A stretch of 64,000 bases of DNA from assembly GCA_949316235.1 (NCBI GenBank), contig OX438741.1, positions 41,182,067-41,246,066 on the forward strand, read 5' to 3'. Under the pieces are notes generated by a model that made no database searches, was not told where the DNA came from, and saw only the letters and a program-made list of their open reading frames with translations. Each line of letters starts with the position of its first letter. The first letter of the stretch is position 1. Shown in pieces: positions 47,996 to 60,090 of the stretch. Both the position numbers and the translations under genes were made by a program. Origin of the DNA: Oegoconia quadripuncta. Its lineage: Eukaryota; Arthropoda; Insecta; Lepidoptera; Autostichidae.

Positions 47996-49556
47996 TTCTA
48001 AATAAATACTTATTGTAAATGAAAACATATTACATATATTGAGTAATATATGTGGCTAGATAAAATGAAAGGATTTTTGCGAATTCAGTTACTGTTATGT
48101 TTTCGCTTGTCGGGTGTTTATCATTCCATAATTAGATAAATAACTAAGGAAAAAAATCCCCAAATTTTTATAGCCGGAATCGATTCTATTACGTGCTTCT
48201 GACCAAATTAATTTCAAGATTTAGGTATACAATAAATAATCTTGTATAATACAGGCTAAAAATTATAATGTTAAATAAAATATATTTAAATATATAGGTC
48301 CCCACTTCAGTGTATGAACTAGATACTTAGTCACTAAAACCCCTGTACTTAATAAGTCTACTGACACGTTCAGGTTTTGCGCGGCTCGTTGTACAAATAC
48401 GTATTAAAAATGCTACATTAAAGTTATTGCCGTCTCTTTAGACCTAGTACATTCAGAAAGAGAACTTGCCGTTAATATTTCTGAAAACTTAACCTGAATA
48501 AGAACAACTATTCGCAAATAAAATCATGTTTTTCTGCCCACTGAAAGTTGTTCATTTTGGGTACTGTTCACAACGCTAATATGAAAGCTGACGTCTAAGT
48601 AGTTGTTTGAACTGTAACGGGGTGTTCTAGCGCTTTTCTATATAGGAGTTTCTACTTCTCCATAGTAAAACATTCAATAAAATCTAACCAAAAAAACTCT
48701 AAATAAATGCAGATGAATTATCAAAAACTTTCCCCGCAGCGCAATTTGCGTCACCGCTAGGAGAATAATTAACCTTGGAGTATTCGAAGCTTACATACAA
48801 AATTAGCGTTGTGTCTTAATTTGAGCTAATAAAGACGTGTATCCATTGATTAAATAAAAAAAAACTAGATCGATAAATGTCCCGAGACAAAGGCTCCAAG
48901 CATTACGTGGCGTTCTTCATCGTCCTCGAATAATTAAATTTAAAACGAATTTTGTACTTCAATAAATTATGTTTATTATCTAGCAGTGCGAACGTCACGG
49001 GAATACCTTGAGCTATTGTGGATCTAGTTTTTAGTATATCATCACTAATTAAGATTGAATATTTGTAATAAAAAGTTGTAGATTTTTATAAGAGTTGCTA
49101 TGAACAATTGTCGAAAAGTTTTTTTATGGTTTTATTATTGTTACCGTATGGTACTGAAAATTTTGAATGTAAATTCTCAGAACAATAACCTTGGGAAAGC
49201 GTTTTCATAAGGAATACCGATAATTTTTCCGTTATTGAAAAACCGGTTTTAACAATCCGGTATTCATTTTTGTCTTTCGGTTGTTGCTCTGAGTTTCAAA
49301 TACTGTTGTATATTTGCTTGAAAACATAGGTAAGGAATTCAGATTCTGAAGCAATATGGCTTTCATGCCAGCCCCAATTCTACTGCCCCCTTCATAAGGT
49401 AATTTATGATTCTATGTGTTTGGCCAATAGAACTAAATAGATCAATGTATAATTGATTTATAAACGAACGGTCATTAGAGTGTAACAAAGGAGGTTATTT
49501 TGTCATGAGATCAAACGAAATAGTGTTGCCAGTGATTAGATGAAATGTCGATATTA
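47996..49556. other. Intergenic, nothing recognised
   Basis: AT-rich; short ACCGG words near 49240-49265. No coding signal. Confidence 0.5.
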
Positions 49557-49695
49557 GTGTCGATTCGGATGTACACCAACTAAACTAAAACTAGTTTTGG
49601 AGCGGTGCCGTCTCATCGTACCGTTCCAGGGAGAAAGAGACAGTACTACTCTAAAACTGGTTTTAGTTTAGTTGGTGTACATCCGAATCGACACT
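49557..49695. mobile_element. MITE (GTGTCGATTCGG family), best copy
   Basis: GTGTCGATTCGGATGTACAC to GTGTACATCCGAATCGACAC, almost perfectly self-complementary for 35-40 bp, flanked by TA on both sides. Confidence 0.88.
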
Positions 49696-50566
49696 AGTAA
49701 CGTCCTATATCTCTAAAATCAACAGCAAGTTATTAACTGTAAAAAATGCTCATTATACTTACTCTTTGTATATTTCAACATTTAATAATTGCATGTTGAT
49801 AATATCGATAATTACCTTGACAAAGCGGATTAGGCGGGAAAATGCTCAAGCCCTCTTTCAATTAATGATCAACTTTATAATCATTGGGATGCAAATCATA
49901 TACAATATTACATTTGAAGGTATATAGCATTCCATCTAATGAATTATATCTATAGCTTCTATCATTTTGACAATAACAATTGTTTTAGTAATATATTGAT
50001 TACTGATTTGACCTCTTTACTTAGTATATTTGTGAAGTTATAGCTCATTTCTGATAACTGTGATTGAAGAGGTCAATTATTATTTAATTCACATTTATTA
50101 CAAGAAGTTATTCAACTGTATACATTGGTAAATGTCATCAGGATAACCATGTCTTTTATATGATTGTGACATTTTCTTCGCTGTTGTTCTACCAAAAGGA
50201 TTAAAAGAAGTGTATCTAGTTCCTGTTCCGCTGCCGTTTTCATGCACGCCCCATCTGCCTCACTTCAAGACGCTTTCACAAAATTATAATTTAACACCAC
50301 GCAGATAAAGTTAGCTTTGGTTGAATATTTGTACTTATGCTCGAGCCTTAGTTACTTACAAAATCAACTCGATATTCGACATTTCAAACGATTGGTTACG
50401 CAACACTAATTTGAAATCTCTATTTTAGTCATAAAGTTATTCCTTCAGTCAAATCTGTACCAGAACAGATTTCTAAAAATGGATCCTTTATTTAAAATCG
50501 GTTTGTTTGTCCAAGTGTTTACAATTGATTGTTCTATTTTTAAATATGTAAGACTAGGGCTTATGC
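49696..50566. other. Intergenic, nothing recognised
   Basis: AT-rich; no coding signal or repeat that I recognise. Confidence 0.5.
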
Positions 50567-51117
50567 ATGTGGAGCGATAAGACGTCACAAAAACAATCGG
50601 CGCTAAGGCGTCGTCCTAACTGGGCATTCGCTCGTTGAGTTGCTGAACTATACAGGGATCTCGTAATGCTCACGTAAATCTCAAGTATTGACGGCAAATC
50701 GTGTACTTTTATGACACAACGTGCTGTCCAGTTAAGACGAATGATCTTGAGATCTATTCTAAACTGTTGAGAGAATACCTCTATCTGTGTCGTCTTACAC
50801 TGTGATGTGATCTTAAGTTTTTACTCTCACGTACAGAGCGACATGCGGTTCAAGAAACAGGCACGATATCGTAAAACATTGCCTCTTTCATGTTGCGCAT
50901 ATAGCTTAGTAGATACAAAAGGACAGCTAATAATGTTACCTACAATGTAAGATTATTAGCTGGTCCTTTTTTATTACAATAATTTGGGATTGATCACAAG
51001 CACGTGTTATGGTACTGCCATTTTTAATTGGCTAGTTATTACTAAGTTGTCCATGTAATATTAAAACAGAAGGCGCGTTTCAGACGCTACGTCCAACTGC
51101 CACATATGCATAAGCCC
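50567..51117. mobile_element. TIR element enclosing a hairpin
   Basis: Ends GGGCTTATGCATGTGG (left) and CCACATATGCATAAGCCC (right), about 550 bp. The interior holds the stem-loop at 50917-50970. Confidence 0.75.
50917..50970. ncRNA. miRNA-like hairpin (candidate only)
   Basis: Left arm AAAAGGACAGCTAATAAT and right arm ATTATTAGCTGGTCCTTTT pair over 18 bases with one bulge around a 17-base loop. The shape suits a pre-miRNA, but there is no expression evidence and it sits in a mobile element. Confidence 0.3.
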
Positions 51118-51429
51118 CAAGCAAATCGATATGCAAAATATTTAGTACAACCCAATAGACAATTGTTTTATTATTCTATGGTCTACTTTTATAGCTCGAA
51201 GGATGTTTATATTTTTTTGTTTATTGATGAACAAAAAAAAGAATAATTTAATTTTTCAAAATGGCGCCTACGCTGTGGTTTCATTGAAAATTATGTAATC
51301 TCGAAATAAATTTGAAATTTAATTTCTGCATATCTTTTATTTTTAGAAGCATCCAATTACAATTTTTACTTAGAGCTAACACACTTTACTTAGATAATAT
51401 TAAATATATTGTGACCAGAGAAATAAATG

Positions 51430-51948
51430 CCGGATGAGTCTCTTTTATACCGTAAGGAAAAAAAATTGGCATGTAAAACAGAAGATATTGCCATATGTAG
51501 TTTATTTTATTTTTTATTTCAAACACATAATCGAATAAAGCGTTGTCTCATTTGAAGGTCGCGTTTGTAGTCTATTCCACATAATTACATCATTAAATTA
51601 AATAAATATTAAAAACTTGGAGAAAATATGATTCGTAGGGTTAATCCTATGAATCCCGCCAGTCGCATATCAATCTCCGGCGGGTGCGTGCGTCGATGAC
51701 GGTTTTGATAAAAAAAATTAAACTATACCTACAAATACAAATGATTTATTTGCTATTGAAAAGGGTACATTATAAGATTTTTCAGTACTGGTTCTATCGC
51801 CTATTCAGCCACTTTTAGCAGCATGCAAATATCTATATATCTTAAAACTATTACAGTAATTATTATTTTTTGGATATGCCTATGCCATATAACTTCTATT
51901 TCACTTACCTAATATTTTTAACTTACGGTAAAACAACTCATCCGGTAT
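51430..51948. mobile_element. TIR element, relative of 18055-18840 without the nested MITE
   Basis: Ends CCGGATGAG..TACCGTAAG and CTTACGGTAAAACAACTCAT. Shares GAAGGTCGCGTTTGTAG..CTATTCCACATAATTA with the other copy. Confidence 0.78.
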
Positions 51949-52461
51949 AATCAAATCAATGAATCAAAACTATAACATGCATACACGCACGTCGTACATC
52001 CATGACAAATACAAATATTCTTTACTGGCTTTCCGTCCGCGACTTCGTCCGCGTGGATCATCACGGTAGTTACAGTACAAACAGATGTAGTCGATAAGGT
52101 TTGTGAAAACTAGTAATTATCGTTTACCCTTAAGTTGCCCTCCCACGGCCAAAAACAGTAACCGATTTTTTGTCGGCAAAAAATAAAGCTACAGACTGCA
52201 ATATTGAAACGCACACGTCCTACAAAAAATCGGACCCGATTGTCGGACCTACAAAAAATATGTCATGGGCGGGCAGCCTTAATCTGAAAAAGTCATCATA
52301 CAATAACTTAACTTTATCCGGCATTCAATAAAAACGACTTGCAAATTCCTTTTTGATAGTTTCATAATTTCGAAGATTGTGTAATACCGTTCTTACCGGA
52401 AACAATTATATTAATTATACTACTTATATTATTATAGGGAATCGCAATTGAGGGCATCTAA

Positions 52462-52583
52462 GGGCCGTATTAATAAATCTTGAGATTGAGATCGCGTCTG
52501 AATACTGTTTTAATATGCAACAGATTCTCTAGCATCAACTTAAGATCATCTGAATCTTGAGAGCGGTTTATTAATACGGGCTT
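52462..52583. mobile_element. Palindromic MITE, short form
   Basis: Ends GGGCCGTATTAATAAAT and GGTTTATTAATACGGGC. About 122 bp. Confidence 0.83.
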
Positions 52584-52990
52584 TAAAGTTATGACTACTA
52601 ACACTATTTTATGCTTAAAATATACCGGTGTTAGTTTATCTCTACTTATCGATAAAATACAAAATACCGGTTTTCAAGCCTCGCTTTTATAATGAATCAC
52701 TAGGTAGAGACTTGAATAAAAAATTAGGCCGTTTTTTACTTATTTCATAATGGCATTAGAGATTGGCAGCAATTGTATTATTATTTATTAATGTCTATAT
52801 TAATGGCTGACTTAGATATCATCGCATAGTCCAAATGAGTGGACATATTTATGAAGTTTGCGGATGTATTCCTTAACTTAATGGCGCACTAAGTGGATTT
52901 TTAAGGCGGAAAAATAATTTCCTTGGAAAAATAATTCAAACAAAAGTCTCTTAGGACTCTAGAAATATGGAAATTATTCTGCAGACTTTA

Positions 52991-53385
52991 CAATACAATG
53001 CAAATACACTTTATTGCACAACAGAAAAGAAAATACAGTTTCAGAAAAGTGGTAAGAATAGAATGTACAATTTGGCGACCTTGCGATCTCTTCCAGGCAA
53101 CCTTTGGGTACAAGAACAGTACATTTGAAATAGGTAGGTTGTGCGGTATTAAATAGGGATGCAGATACAAACTACGTGAAAAAATTTCATATATTTACAT
53201 ACACATACATACATAGATCAATAGACATACCTACTTAAACATAACATCTATAAAATAGCAACAAAATACAAACGTAAATATATAGGTGTACTAAATAAAT
53301 ATTTATTGGTATATAAAATAATAATAATAAGCGACAACAGGATTGTGCTAAGGTATAGAGAGAAGATAAGAAGAGAGCACAGATT
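52991..53385 (-). repeat. Retroposon (LINE 3' end), inverted copy of 10597-11008
   Basis: Colinear in reverse complement with 10597-11008 with only scattered differences; lacks the short CTTTTAGC loop. ACTTTAC flanks it on both sides as a probable target duplication. Confidence 0.85.
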
Positions 53386-54020
53386 AAAGCACTTTACTAC
53401 CAGAATTAAACATGTGTTTCTAAATTTTTCATAATTGTAAAGACAAATAAATCTTTATAAAATGTTTGATGAATTTTCAAACACAAAGTCGTCATTCCAC
53501 CACATACTATCACCTACATTAACACCTATATGACACTCGTGAGCTATTATGTTTTAACAACGTGCAAGTTCATTATTAACTGGTAATCTAGGTTAATAAT
53601 TAATAGGGAAATACTGTGGGCAGTCTTTTAATACTGAGTCATTATTTATTCCTATTCATAAAATTTGTTTAATTATATTTTGTAAAGACTTGACGATAAC
53701 ATATCGATAAGCGAGTTGTGCATCACTATGCGTTGCCATATTGACTCAAGCAGCAGCGAGATATTATCTAGTGTTATTGTCGTCGTGCTATGGACTTTAC
53801 AGTTGGCGTCACAGTTATACAGGCTATTTTAATGGTAGGTAGTGTAATTCTTATTCAAACTTGAGTTCATGGATAAACCAACCTCAGTTCTGTAAAATGA
53901 CCCTCTTAACTAGACTTATTTAAGGGAACTGCGGATGTACAGCTACCATGCATCATGTATACTTACCCTTATTAAATAAGGAGCCGATTTAAGGGACGTT
54001 ACTGACGTCTGCATCATCAG

Positions 54021-54203
54021 AGTGAGTGAGTTTTGTTACGACTTTACTACCGCGTTCACGTTTACGTGAAGATTTGTATGGAGAAATGAGCAGCGCCTCT
54101 AGCGGATAGTTTGCAAAACGATTTTTTTCATAAAGACTTTTTTCGTAAACGCGAACGCGATGGTAAAGTTAAAAACGAGACAAAACGTACACTTCGCACA
54201 CGG
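54021..54203. mobile_element. MITE, about 183 bp, inverted partner at 58079-58262
   Basis: Inverted ends about 50 bp long with CGACTTTACTACCGCGTTCA and GAACGCGATGGTAAAGTT; centre GCGCCTCTAGCGGATAGTTT. Confidence 0.82.
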
Positions 54204-54827
54204 GTCATTTTACACTTCATTATCGTTGCGAATGTGAAAAAGACGTGTCTTTACAAGATAGACCATAGGAAAGGCCCGGGACACGTGCTCGAGTCTTTTT
54301 TGGCGACGAAGATTACGTCGTCCAATGTGTTACTAATGTTTTAAAACTTGATCCCTTCAAGTTTTAAAACATTAATAAGACAAATTAACCAACAAACATG
54401 GCTAAGGACCATCCCGCATCCATCGAAAATAAATAGCTTTTAAATCGGTTCATCCGTTTTGGTGCTACAATGCCGCACACAAACAAACACTTCTAAGTTT
54501 TGACACACCTTTCGTTGTGCCGGGTGTTAATCACTCAATAAAAATGATTATAAATTACAGCGTGTAAAAATCGGAAGTTCTTGAGAGCTTACTTTTTAGT
54601 TTTATCAAACCCTCTACTTACATAAATCAATTAGCTGTACCTTTTAGTAGACTTAGTAAAGTTAGTAAATCATTCAGAGGTCAATGTGTGCGCTTCTACA
54701 ACAAGGTTCCCATATTACAAAATTTCAGACTACATTAATGACAGTAATCCATGGGATTACATGGCTCCTCTACACGATATATAAAAATTGTTGTAACCTT
54801 TCTAGATTATAAATGACTGATTGAAAA

Positions 54828-54965
54828 GAGACAAACCCTCTGAGTTTCTCGATAGCTCTTCTCAGTAGTGGTCGCGTTCCGAGCTAGTGGTAGTTTAAAA
54901 AACAAGTGATGTTCTTATGTGCCTATTGTATTGCCTACATGAATAAATTTCATTTCATTTCATTA
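54828..54965 (+). repeat. Short retroposon tail, (TTTCA) type, copy 3
   Basis: Same unit as 1119-1257, beginning AGAGACAAACCCTCTGAG and ending in TTTCATTTCATT. Confidence 0.8.
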
Positions 54966-55199
54966 CTTATTATATGTAAATTGAATATGGATTATAAGTT
55001 AGTACTTGATCATTAATTTTTTACACATCCGTATCTGCAGATGTGGGATGGACCTCACAGAAAATCCGCAACCACATCCGTAATATTCCTGCTAATTTAC
55101 TCTACTCTAGTAGCATGTGTGAAATTAGGTGCTAATGCATGTTAATTGTCACTGTATATTTCGTATTCAATAACGGCCACAATGATATTATATTTAAAT

Positions 55200-55621
55200 A
55201 TTGGGTCTTTACCTATGACGTTGGAGTTTTTTTTCTTCGTTAATCATATATGTACCAATTCCCTGCGATTTACAAAACTATATCCAAAGTTGTTTTTATT
55301 TGGAAAATGGAATATTATTTCAAGGTTTCACATGAAATATATTTTAATTTCTGGGCTAAATCACATTATAAAAAAAATTGAACAGATCTCTTTTCATGTG
55401 CTTCCCATAATCATTTCTTAGATTCGCTGAAACTTTTATAAAGCGGTTACTTTTAAAAATTAACGCTACCTATACTTAACTTAATGTTACCCGATAATAC
55501 ACACAAAGTTTAGCTAAATTTGGATTTGCCGTTCCCAAAAAAAAACAAAAATGTTTCTATGGAGAAAACAGTCTTAATTAAATTCTTCATACAAAACGCC
55601 AGTTTCATAGGTAAGGACCAT
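55200..55621. mobile_element. Mariner-type non-autonomous element, copy 2 (reverse orientation to copy 1)
   Basis: Reverse-complement relative of 15784-16176 over its whole length (shared words such as TTTAGCTAAA, TAAAGCGGTTAC, GATTCGCTGAAAC). Ends GGTCTTTACCTATGA and TTTCATAGGTAAGGACC. About 422 bp, longer because of an insertion-like stretch near 55290-55330. Confidence 0.78.
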
Positions 55622-56652
55622 AATATCATTTAACGGCCATGATTAATTTTGAGCACGCTCATTTTCAAACACGCCTTTTGTATTGTATGTACCATACCAT
55701 AGATAAAAATGATCTTTTAGCTCACTTTTTAATACCTCTGGTATAAAGCAGAGAGGTAACCTGCGCCTTATTTAACTTTTCATCTAAACCTTTTATTTTC
55801 TAATCGTAAGTATAAAAAAGCTTTGTAAAGTAACACTTAGCAACGTCGCTTAATGACGTTTAAAGAACATCATACCATTGTATATTAAATAATCTTAGAA
55901 GGCGACGTACACCTTCGTCTGAGTCATTAATCACTCAAATCCTACTTTGACGTATAAAAAACGGACCACAATTTGTGGAAATAAGTAGAGGTAGGTATAT
56001 TATATTAATTCCTCAGTCAGTGAATCATTATTGTATGATAAAGTGTAGTTTAAAGGCTACGATTAAGAAATAATTCAAAGGTTTTATCGACCATTCGATT
56101 ATTTTGTCCATCGTAATCTACATCACTATCACACAGCAAGTTACCAACGTTTGTCGTCAGGGTTGCCATACAAAAAAAACCCTTCTTGGGCTACAAAACT
56201 TGCTCTCCCGCGGAAAATGATTCAAATCGCGCTTTGACCCGCGAATACTCAAAAGATATGTGTGTCCCGTAAATGACATGCTGTCATGTTTATACCGTAG
56301 ACATTCGAAGCGACAGAATGAGGTTTAACGGAATTTTAACAATTATGGAAATAAATAAATAAATTGTTCCAGCATTCGTGGGTAAGTACAGCAATGTATT
56401 TATGTTGCAGAGAAATGGTATCAAAGCGAAGTTCCACCTTTTTAACCGACTTCCAAAAATGAGAAGGTTCACAATTCACCGCATGTTTTTTTGTGATAGG
56501 CCGCAAATTCTTTCTGACATTTGTGAACCGATTTCGATAATGCTTTTTTTTTTCTTTGAACAAGCACAGGCACACACAGAACCTTTGAAGTCGGTTGTCT
56601 TGCCAATTTTTTGTGGCAGTTTCATAAATATCCACATTAACGAGATTAAGTC
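55622..56652. other. Intergenic, nothing firmly recognised
   Basis: Overlapping short frames on both strands at 56330-56670 around CCGACTTCCAAAAA and CAGAACCTTTGAAGTCGGTTG, a pair of inverted words common in insect repeats; probably a decayed transposon. Confidence 0.45.
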
Positions 56653-56844
56653 CTATTGAATGCTGCAAGTGATGGGATGTGTCAGCAAGTAGTTCAGAAG
56701 TACAGGCGTCCCGGCAGCCACTTCTATTTCGAGTGCCGCTTCTTGACCTTCGGGACCCTCATCCGATGATACTGACATCTTCTCTCGACCCTCGATGAGG
56801 AGGTCTGTTGATGTGTTATCCCCTGGCACGGTGTCTACGAAGAC
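56653..56844 (-). CDS. Possible terminal exon of the same acidic protein
   Basis: Open minus-strand frame of 63 codons and a TAG after a CCATTCACCAG acceptor (above 56844): VFVDTVPGDNTSTDLLIEGR, EKMSVSSDEGPEGQEAALEI, then VAAGTPVLLNYLLTHP. Its phase (0) fits the donor of the exon at 58347. It is GC-richer than its flanks and acidic. Against: I see no polyadenylation signal on the minus strand in the next 300 bp, so the exon might instead end at an internal donor or be a decayed repeat. Confidence 0.4.
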   Translation of the reverse strand, partial: VFVDTVPGDNTSTDLLIEGREKMSVSSDEGPEGQEAALEIEVAAGTPVLLNYLLTHPITCSIQ

Positions 56845-57774
56845 CTGGTGAATGGACGGTGAGCCATCGTTAGTTGTGTTGTGACCATAAATTAGGTAAA
56901 ATTTTGTTTTGTGTTAATGAAAAAAAATTTATCCAAAGAGAAACTATTCTTTTTTTTGCCAGTAGTTATAGTTTTCAAATTTACTAAATGTTTAAGCTCT
57001 GCCATTACTAATAAACCTATCCTCCCGCCCTTCACCTCGGGGAGAAGGGGGGGTGACTGATAAACAGCGTTGCCCGTGACATACATATATCCCGGTACAG
57101 CAAACCTGATGTCACTCCCTTTTGCCTTGACTATTCAAAGTTCTTACTATGCCAATAGCATTCAGTTAAATAGGAACTAAGGCAATAAATAATTTTTATT
57201 ATTATTATTATTTATGTTTAGAATAAACATGTTGTCAGCCAATTACACAAATAATCCTATCGTGTGTTGTCATTATACAGTGATGTGAAAATTTATATCT
57301 TAAAATATAAGACGGCATGGATCAATGATCATATAATAAGATGTATTAAATTAAGACGAGTTGAAGATTCATTCTGCAGATGTGCTTGCTTCATTAAAAT
57401 CAGTTCAGCAAAAAAAAAAAATTTTTTTTAAACGTACGCAAAATCCAGGTCCTAATCTGTCTACCAACCGCATTTCAACCAAATCCACCCAACCGTTTAG
57501 ACGTGAAGAGATAACAAAGACGCACACATACCCAAACTGACGCAATTATATTATTAGTTACCTACTTAGTGACAGTTACGAGTAGTATCTAATGACTTAT
57601 GTAAATAGGTCACAGAACACGTGGCAAATGCAAGACGCAAATCGTAAAGTGGTTAATATATGAAATGGAATACTTTGTCATAAAAATGATTCTCCAAAAA
57701 AACATTAATTGAATGTGTTCTATATTCTAATACTGAATCACACAGTATTTGATAATGATAGTTTTATCGTTGAC

Positions 57775-57990
57775 CAGCTTTCCGCCCGGGACTTCACCGG
57801 CATGGAATACCTTCATCGCGGTTTGTTTATCCCGCTTTATCGGAATAAAAAATATCCTACGCCTACCTTAATGCAAAGTATTTTCTACCTACATAGCGAA
57901 TTCCATGAAAATCCGTTCAACCGTTACGCCGTGATTGAACAACAAAGAAACAAACATCGAAGCTTTCGCATTTATAATATTAGTTGATTA
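57775..57990 (+). repeat. CCGCGGGCGGAAAGCTAGT-type repeat
   Basis: CCAGCTTTCCGCCCGGGACT, TTTATCCCGCTTTATCGG, CGTTACGCCGTGATTGAAC, TCGCATTTATAATATTAG. Confidence 0.72.
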
Positions 57991-58078
57991 GTTAGATTGC
58001 TCCCTGGTTACAAGGGAACTTATGTTTTCGGACCTAAGAACAACCTTTGAATCTCTTTGGCTTCTTCTCGGAGAACTG

Positions 58079-58262
58079 TGCGCGAAGTGCAAGTTTTGTC
58101 TTTAACTTTACCATCGCGTTCGCGTTTACGCAAAAAGTATCAATGAGAAAAATCGTTTTGCAAACTATCCGCTAGAGGCGCTCCACATTTCTTCATACAA
58201 ATGAATAAACGTGAACGCGGTAGTAAAGTTAAGTCGAAACTAAACTCACACTCCGCCCTCTG
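58079..58262. mobile_element. MITE, about 184 bp, copy of 54021-54203
   Basis: Inverted ends CTTTAACTTTACCATCGCG and GAACGCGGTAGTAAAGTTAA; centre ACTATCCGCTAGAGGCGC. A half copy is at 27267-27346. Confidence 0.82.
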
Positions 58263-58346
58263 TACATTCCGAACGTGTTATTCAAAAAGCGTGACTATTT
58301 TCAAGTATAGCAATAAAGCAATACTGATTGATTGATATGTACCTAC

Positions 58347-58481
58347 CTCATAATCTAGTTTAGTTACCTCGTCATCGTCTGATTCGTGCTGCGGCTCCAT
58401 AACAGCGGCGACGTACCGAGGCTTGTACTCACTCTCATCCGAGCTATAGCCCTCACTCTCGTCGCACTCGAAGTAACGGCT
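58347..58481 (-). CDS. Internal exon of an unrecognised acidic protein
   Basis: Exactly 45 codons on the minus strand between a TTTTTCCAG acceptor (above 58481) and a GAG/GTAGGT donor (below 58347), open throughout. It reads SRYFECDESEGYSSDESEYK, then PRYVAAVMEPQHESDDDEVT, then KLDYE. The composition (Asp/Glu/Ser-rich with DESE repeats) looks like a coding acidic linker rather than chance, and both splice sites are good. I do not recognise the family. Upstream exons must lie at higher coordinates; a Harbinger-type MITE sits in the upstream intron at 58615-58966. Confidence 0.6.
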
Positions 58482-58614
58482 CTGGAAAAAAAACAAAAGT
58501 CGTTACGAACTTTTTTAATTATATTACACGAACGGCATCTAGATAAAGCGTTTATTTGCATATTACAGAAACACATACAAAAATATTCGACGCAACAATC
58601 ATTCTGCTTAGTGA

Positions 58615-58966
58615 AGGTCTTAGCATACGTGACGTGTTTATTCTCGTGCCGGACGGAACGGGACGATTTTTTGACATCGTTGCATTTAAAAACAGCAATA
58701 AAATACACGTGGCGAGAAACACGGGCGGAACGGGGCGGCAATAGAAAAAACATCGTTATATCTTCATCTAATACTACGGCAACCATTGCTAGTTCTTCAA
58801 AAGTAAAATCGAACATTTTGTGCTGAAATATGGTTGCAGCACTAGCACGACTATCGTTGAACACCGTCACTGTACGTATGTTTTAAAACCACTTTCACGT
58901 TAGGAACTATACCCTTCCCGTCTCCGTTCCGTCCGAGAAATTTACCCGTCACGTATGCTAAGACCT
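58615..58966 (-). mobile_element. PIF/Harbinger-type MITE, second copy
   Basis: 352 bp, same ends and interior as 18408-18766 in reverse. Minus strand encodes MFDFTFEELAMVAVVLDED. Flanks are TGA and TTA, so the duplication is no longer exact. Lies in the intron upstream of the acidic exon. Confidence 0.82.
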
Positions 58967-59189
58967 TTATTCTTACAAAATGTAGCCTTATTTCACAGTA
59001 ATAAAAGTAACAACAAAAATTAAGTACAACTGTTACAACTTATAATAGAGTTGTATGTCTATCTGTACCACAAATGGGCCGTCGCTCAGTGTGGATCCTC
59101 ACCTATAGCGGCAAGACACTGATTTTCAGCTAGTGCCCTGCGGGAGTAGGGTAGGTACTAGTGCAAAAATTTTCAATAACAACCATAAG

Positions 59190-59405
59190 GGCTTTTTGGC
59201 GGGATCTCGGCGAGTGAAGTTGCATTTTTCTTTATAATTCTTATAATTTGTGCATTCTAACTTTTGAAGCTTAATAATGGCAGAATATTGTGCAGCAAAC
59301 GTTAGTGTTGGTGTACAGGTGAAAGGAAGTGTAAATTAAAGTGCGTAACGGAGCTTTCGGGTTCCCACAAGAAGCCGCCAAAATCTTTTGTAAAGCATTC
59401 TTATC
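59190..59405. repeat. Dispersed repeat, inverted partner of 155-345
   Basis: See 155-345. Includes a short ATG-started frame (MAEYCAANVSVGVQVKG) which stops quickly; not a gene as it stands. Confidence 0.7.
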
Positions 59406-59414
59406 ACACACTCA

Positions 59415-59580
59415 CGGTTCACCTTATGAAATATACAGAAATGCACACGTGACAGGGGATGAGCCCATCGTGCAAATCGTGCAAATCCATCGATGTTTTT
59501 GGTGGAAAGTCCCTTAGTCGCCTTTTACGACACCCACGGGAAGATTTAATTCTTCCTTCTTGATTCTATCCTATTGGAGT
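59415..59580 (-). repeat. LINE tail (GGCGACTAAGGGAC type)
   Basis: TATGAAATATACAGAAATGC, GTCCCTTAGTCGCCTTTTA in reverse orientation. Confidence 0.72.
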
Positions 59581-59755
59581 GCCGAAACCACACAGCACTT
59601 TTTACAGTCAATTTTACAGTATGAAAATAAAACTATTAATTTGATTTGATAAAAAAACTAATTTAGATAACGTTCGAAAGACTGATATCATGAATATACG
59701 CCAAAAAAACTATCTTCGAAAGCGAAGTATCTTCGAAACGGCTTGACTTGGCTAA

Positions 59756-60087
59756 GGCCCGTATTAATAAACCAATCTCAAAACAAGTCTTGAGGCTGTA
59801 TCCACCGAGATGCGTCTTAAGCAGTTGACGCTATCTCAGGCTCCGCGCTAATTTATAAACCAATCTTGAGGTCTACTCAGCTGAGATCACTTCTCAAGTA
59901 TTCGCCTCAGCGGCGAATGAATGATAGTCTTGAGTTTTGTATATTAATACGCGCACCTCTCAAGTGAGTACTGCTTGAGTATGCACGTGCTTTTCAGGTC
60001 TCAAGTTAGGTTTATTAATCAACACGTTTACTTGAGACCGGTCACAAGACTGTTCTCAATCTTGAGAATGGTTTATTAATATGGGCC
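59756..60087. mobile_element. Palindromic MITE, long form, intact
   Basis: 332 bp, ends GGCCCGTATTAATAAACC and TTTATTAATATGGGCC, flanked by TAA at 59753-59755 and 60088-60090. Confidence 0.9.
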
Positions 60088-60090
60088 TAA

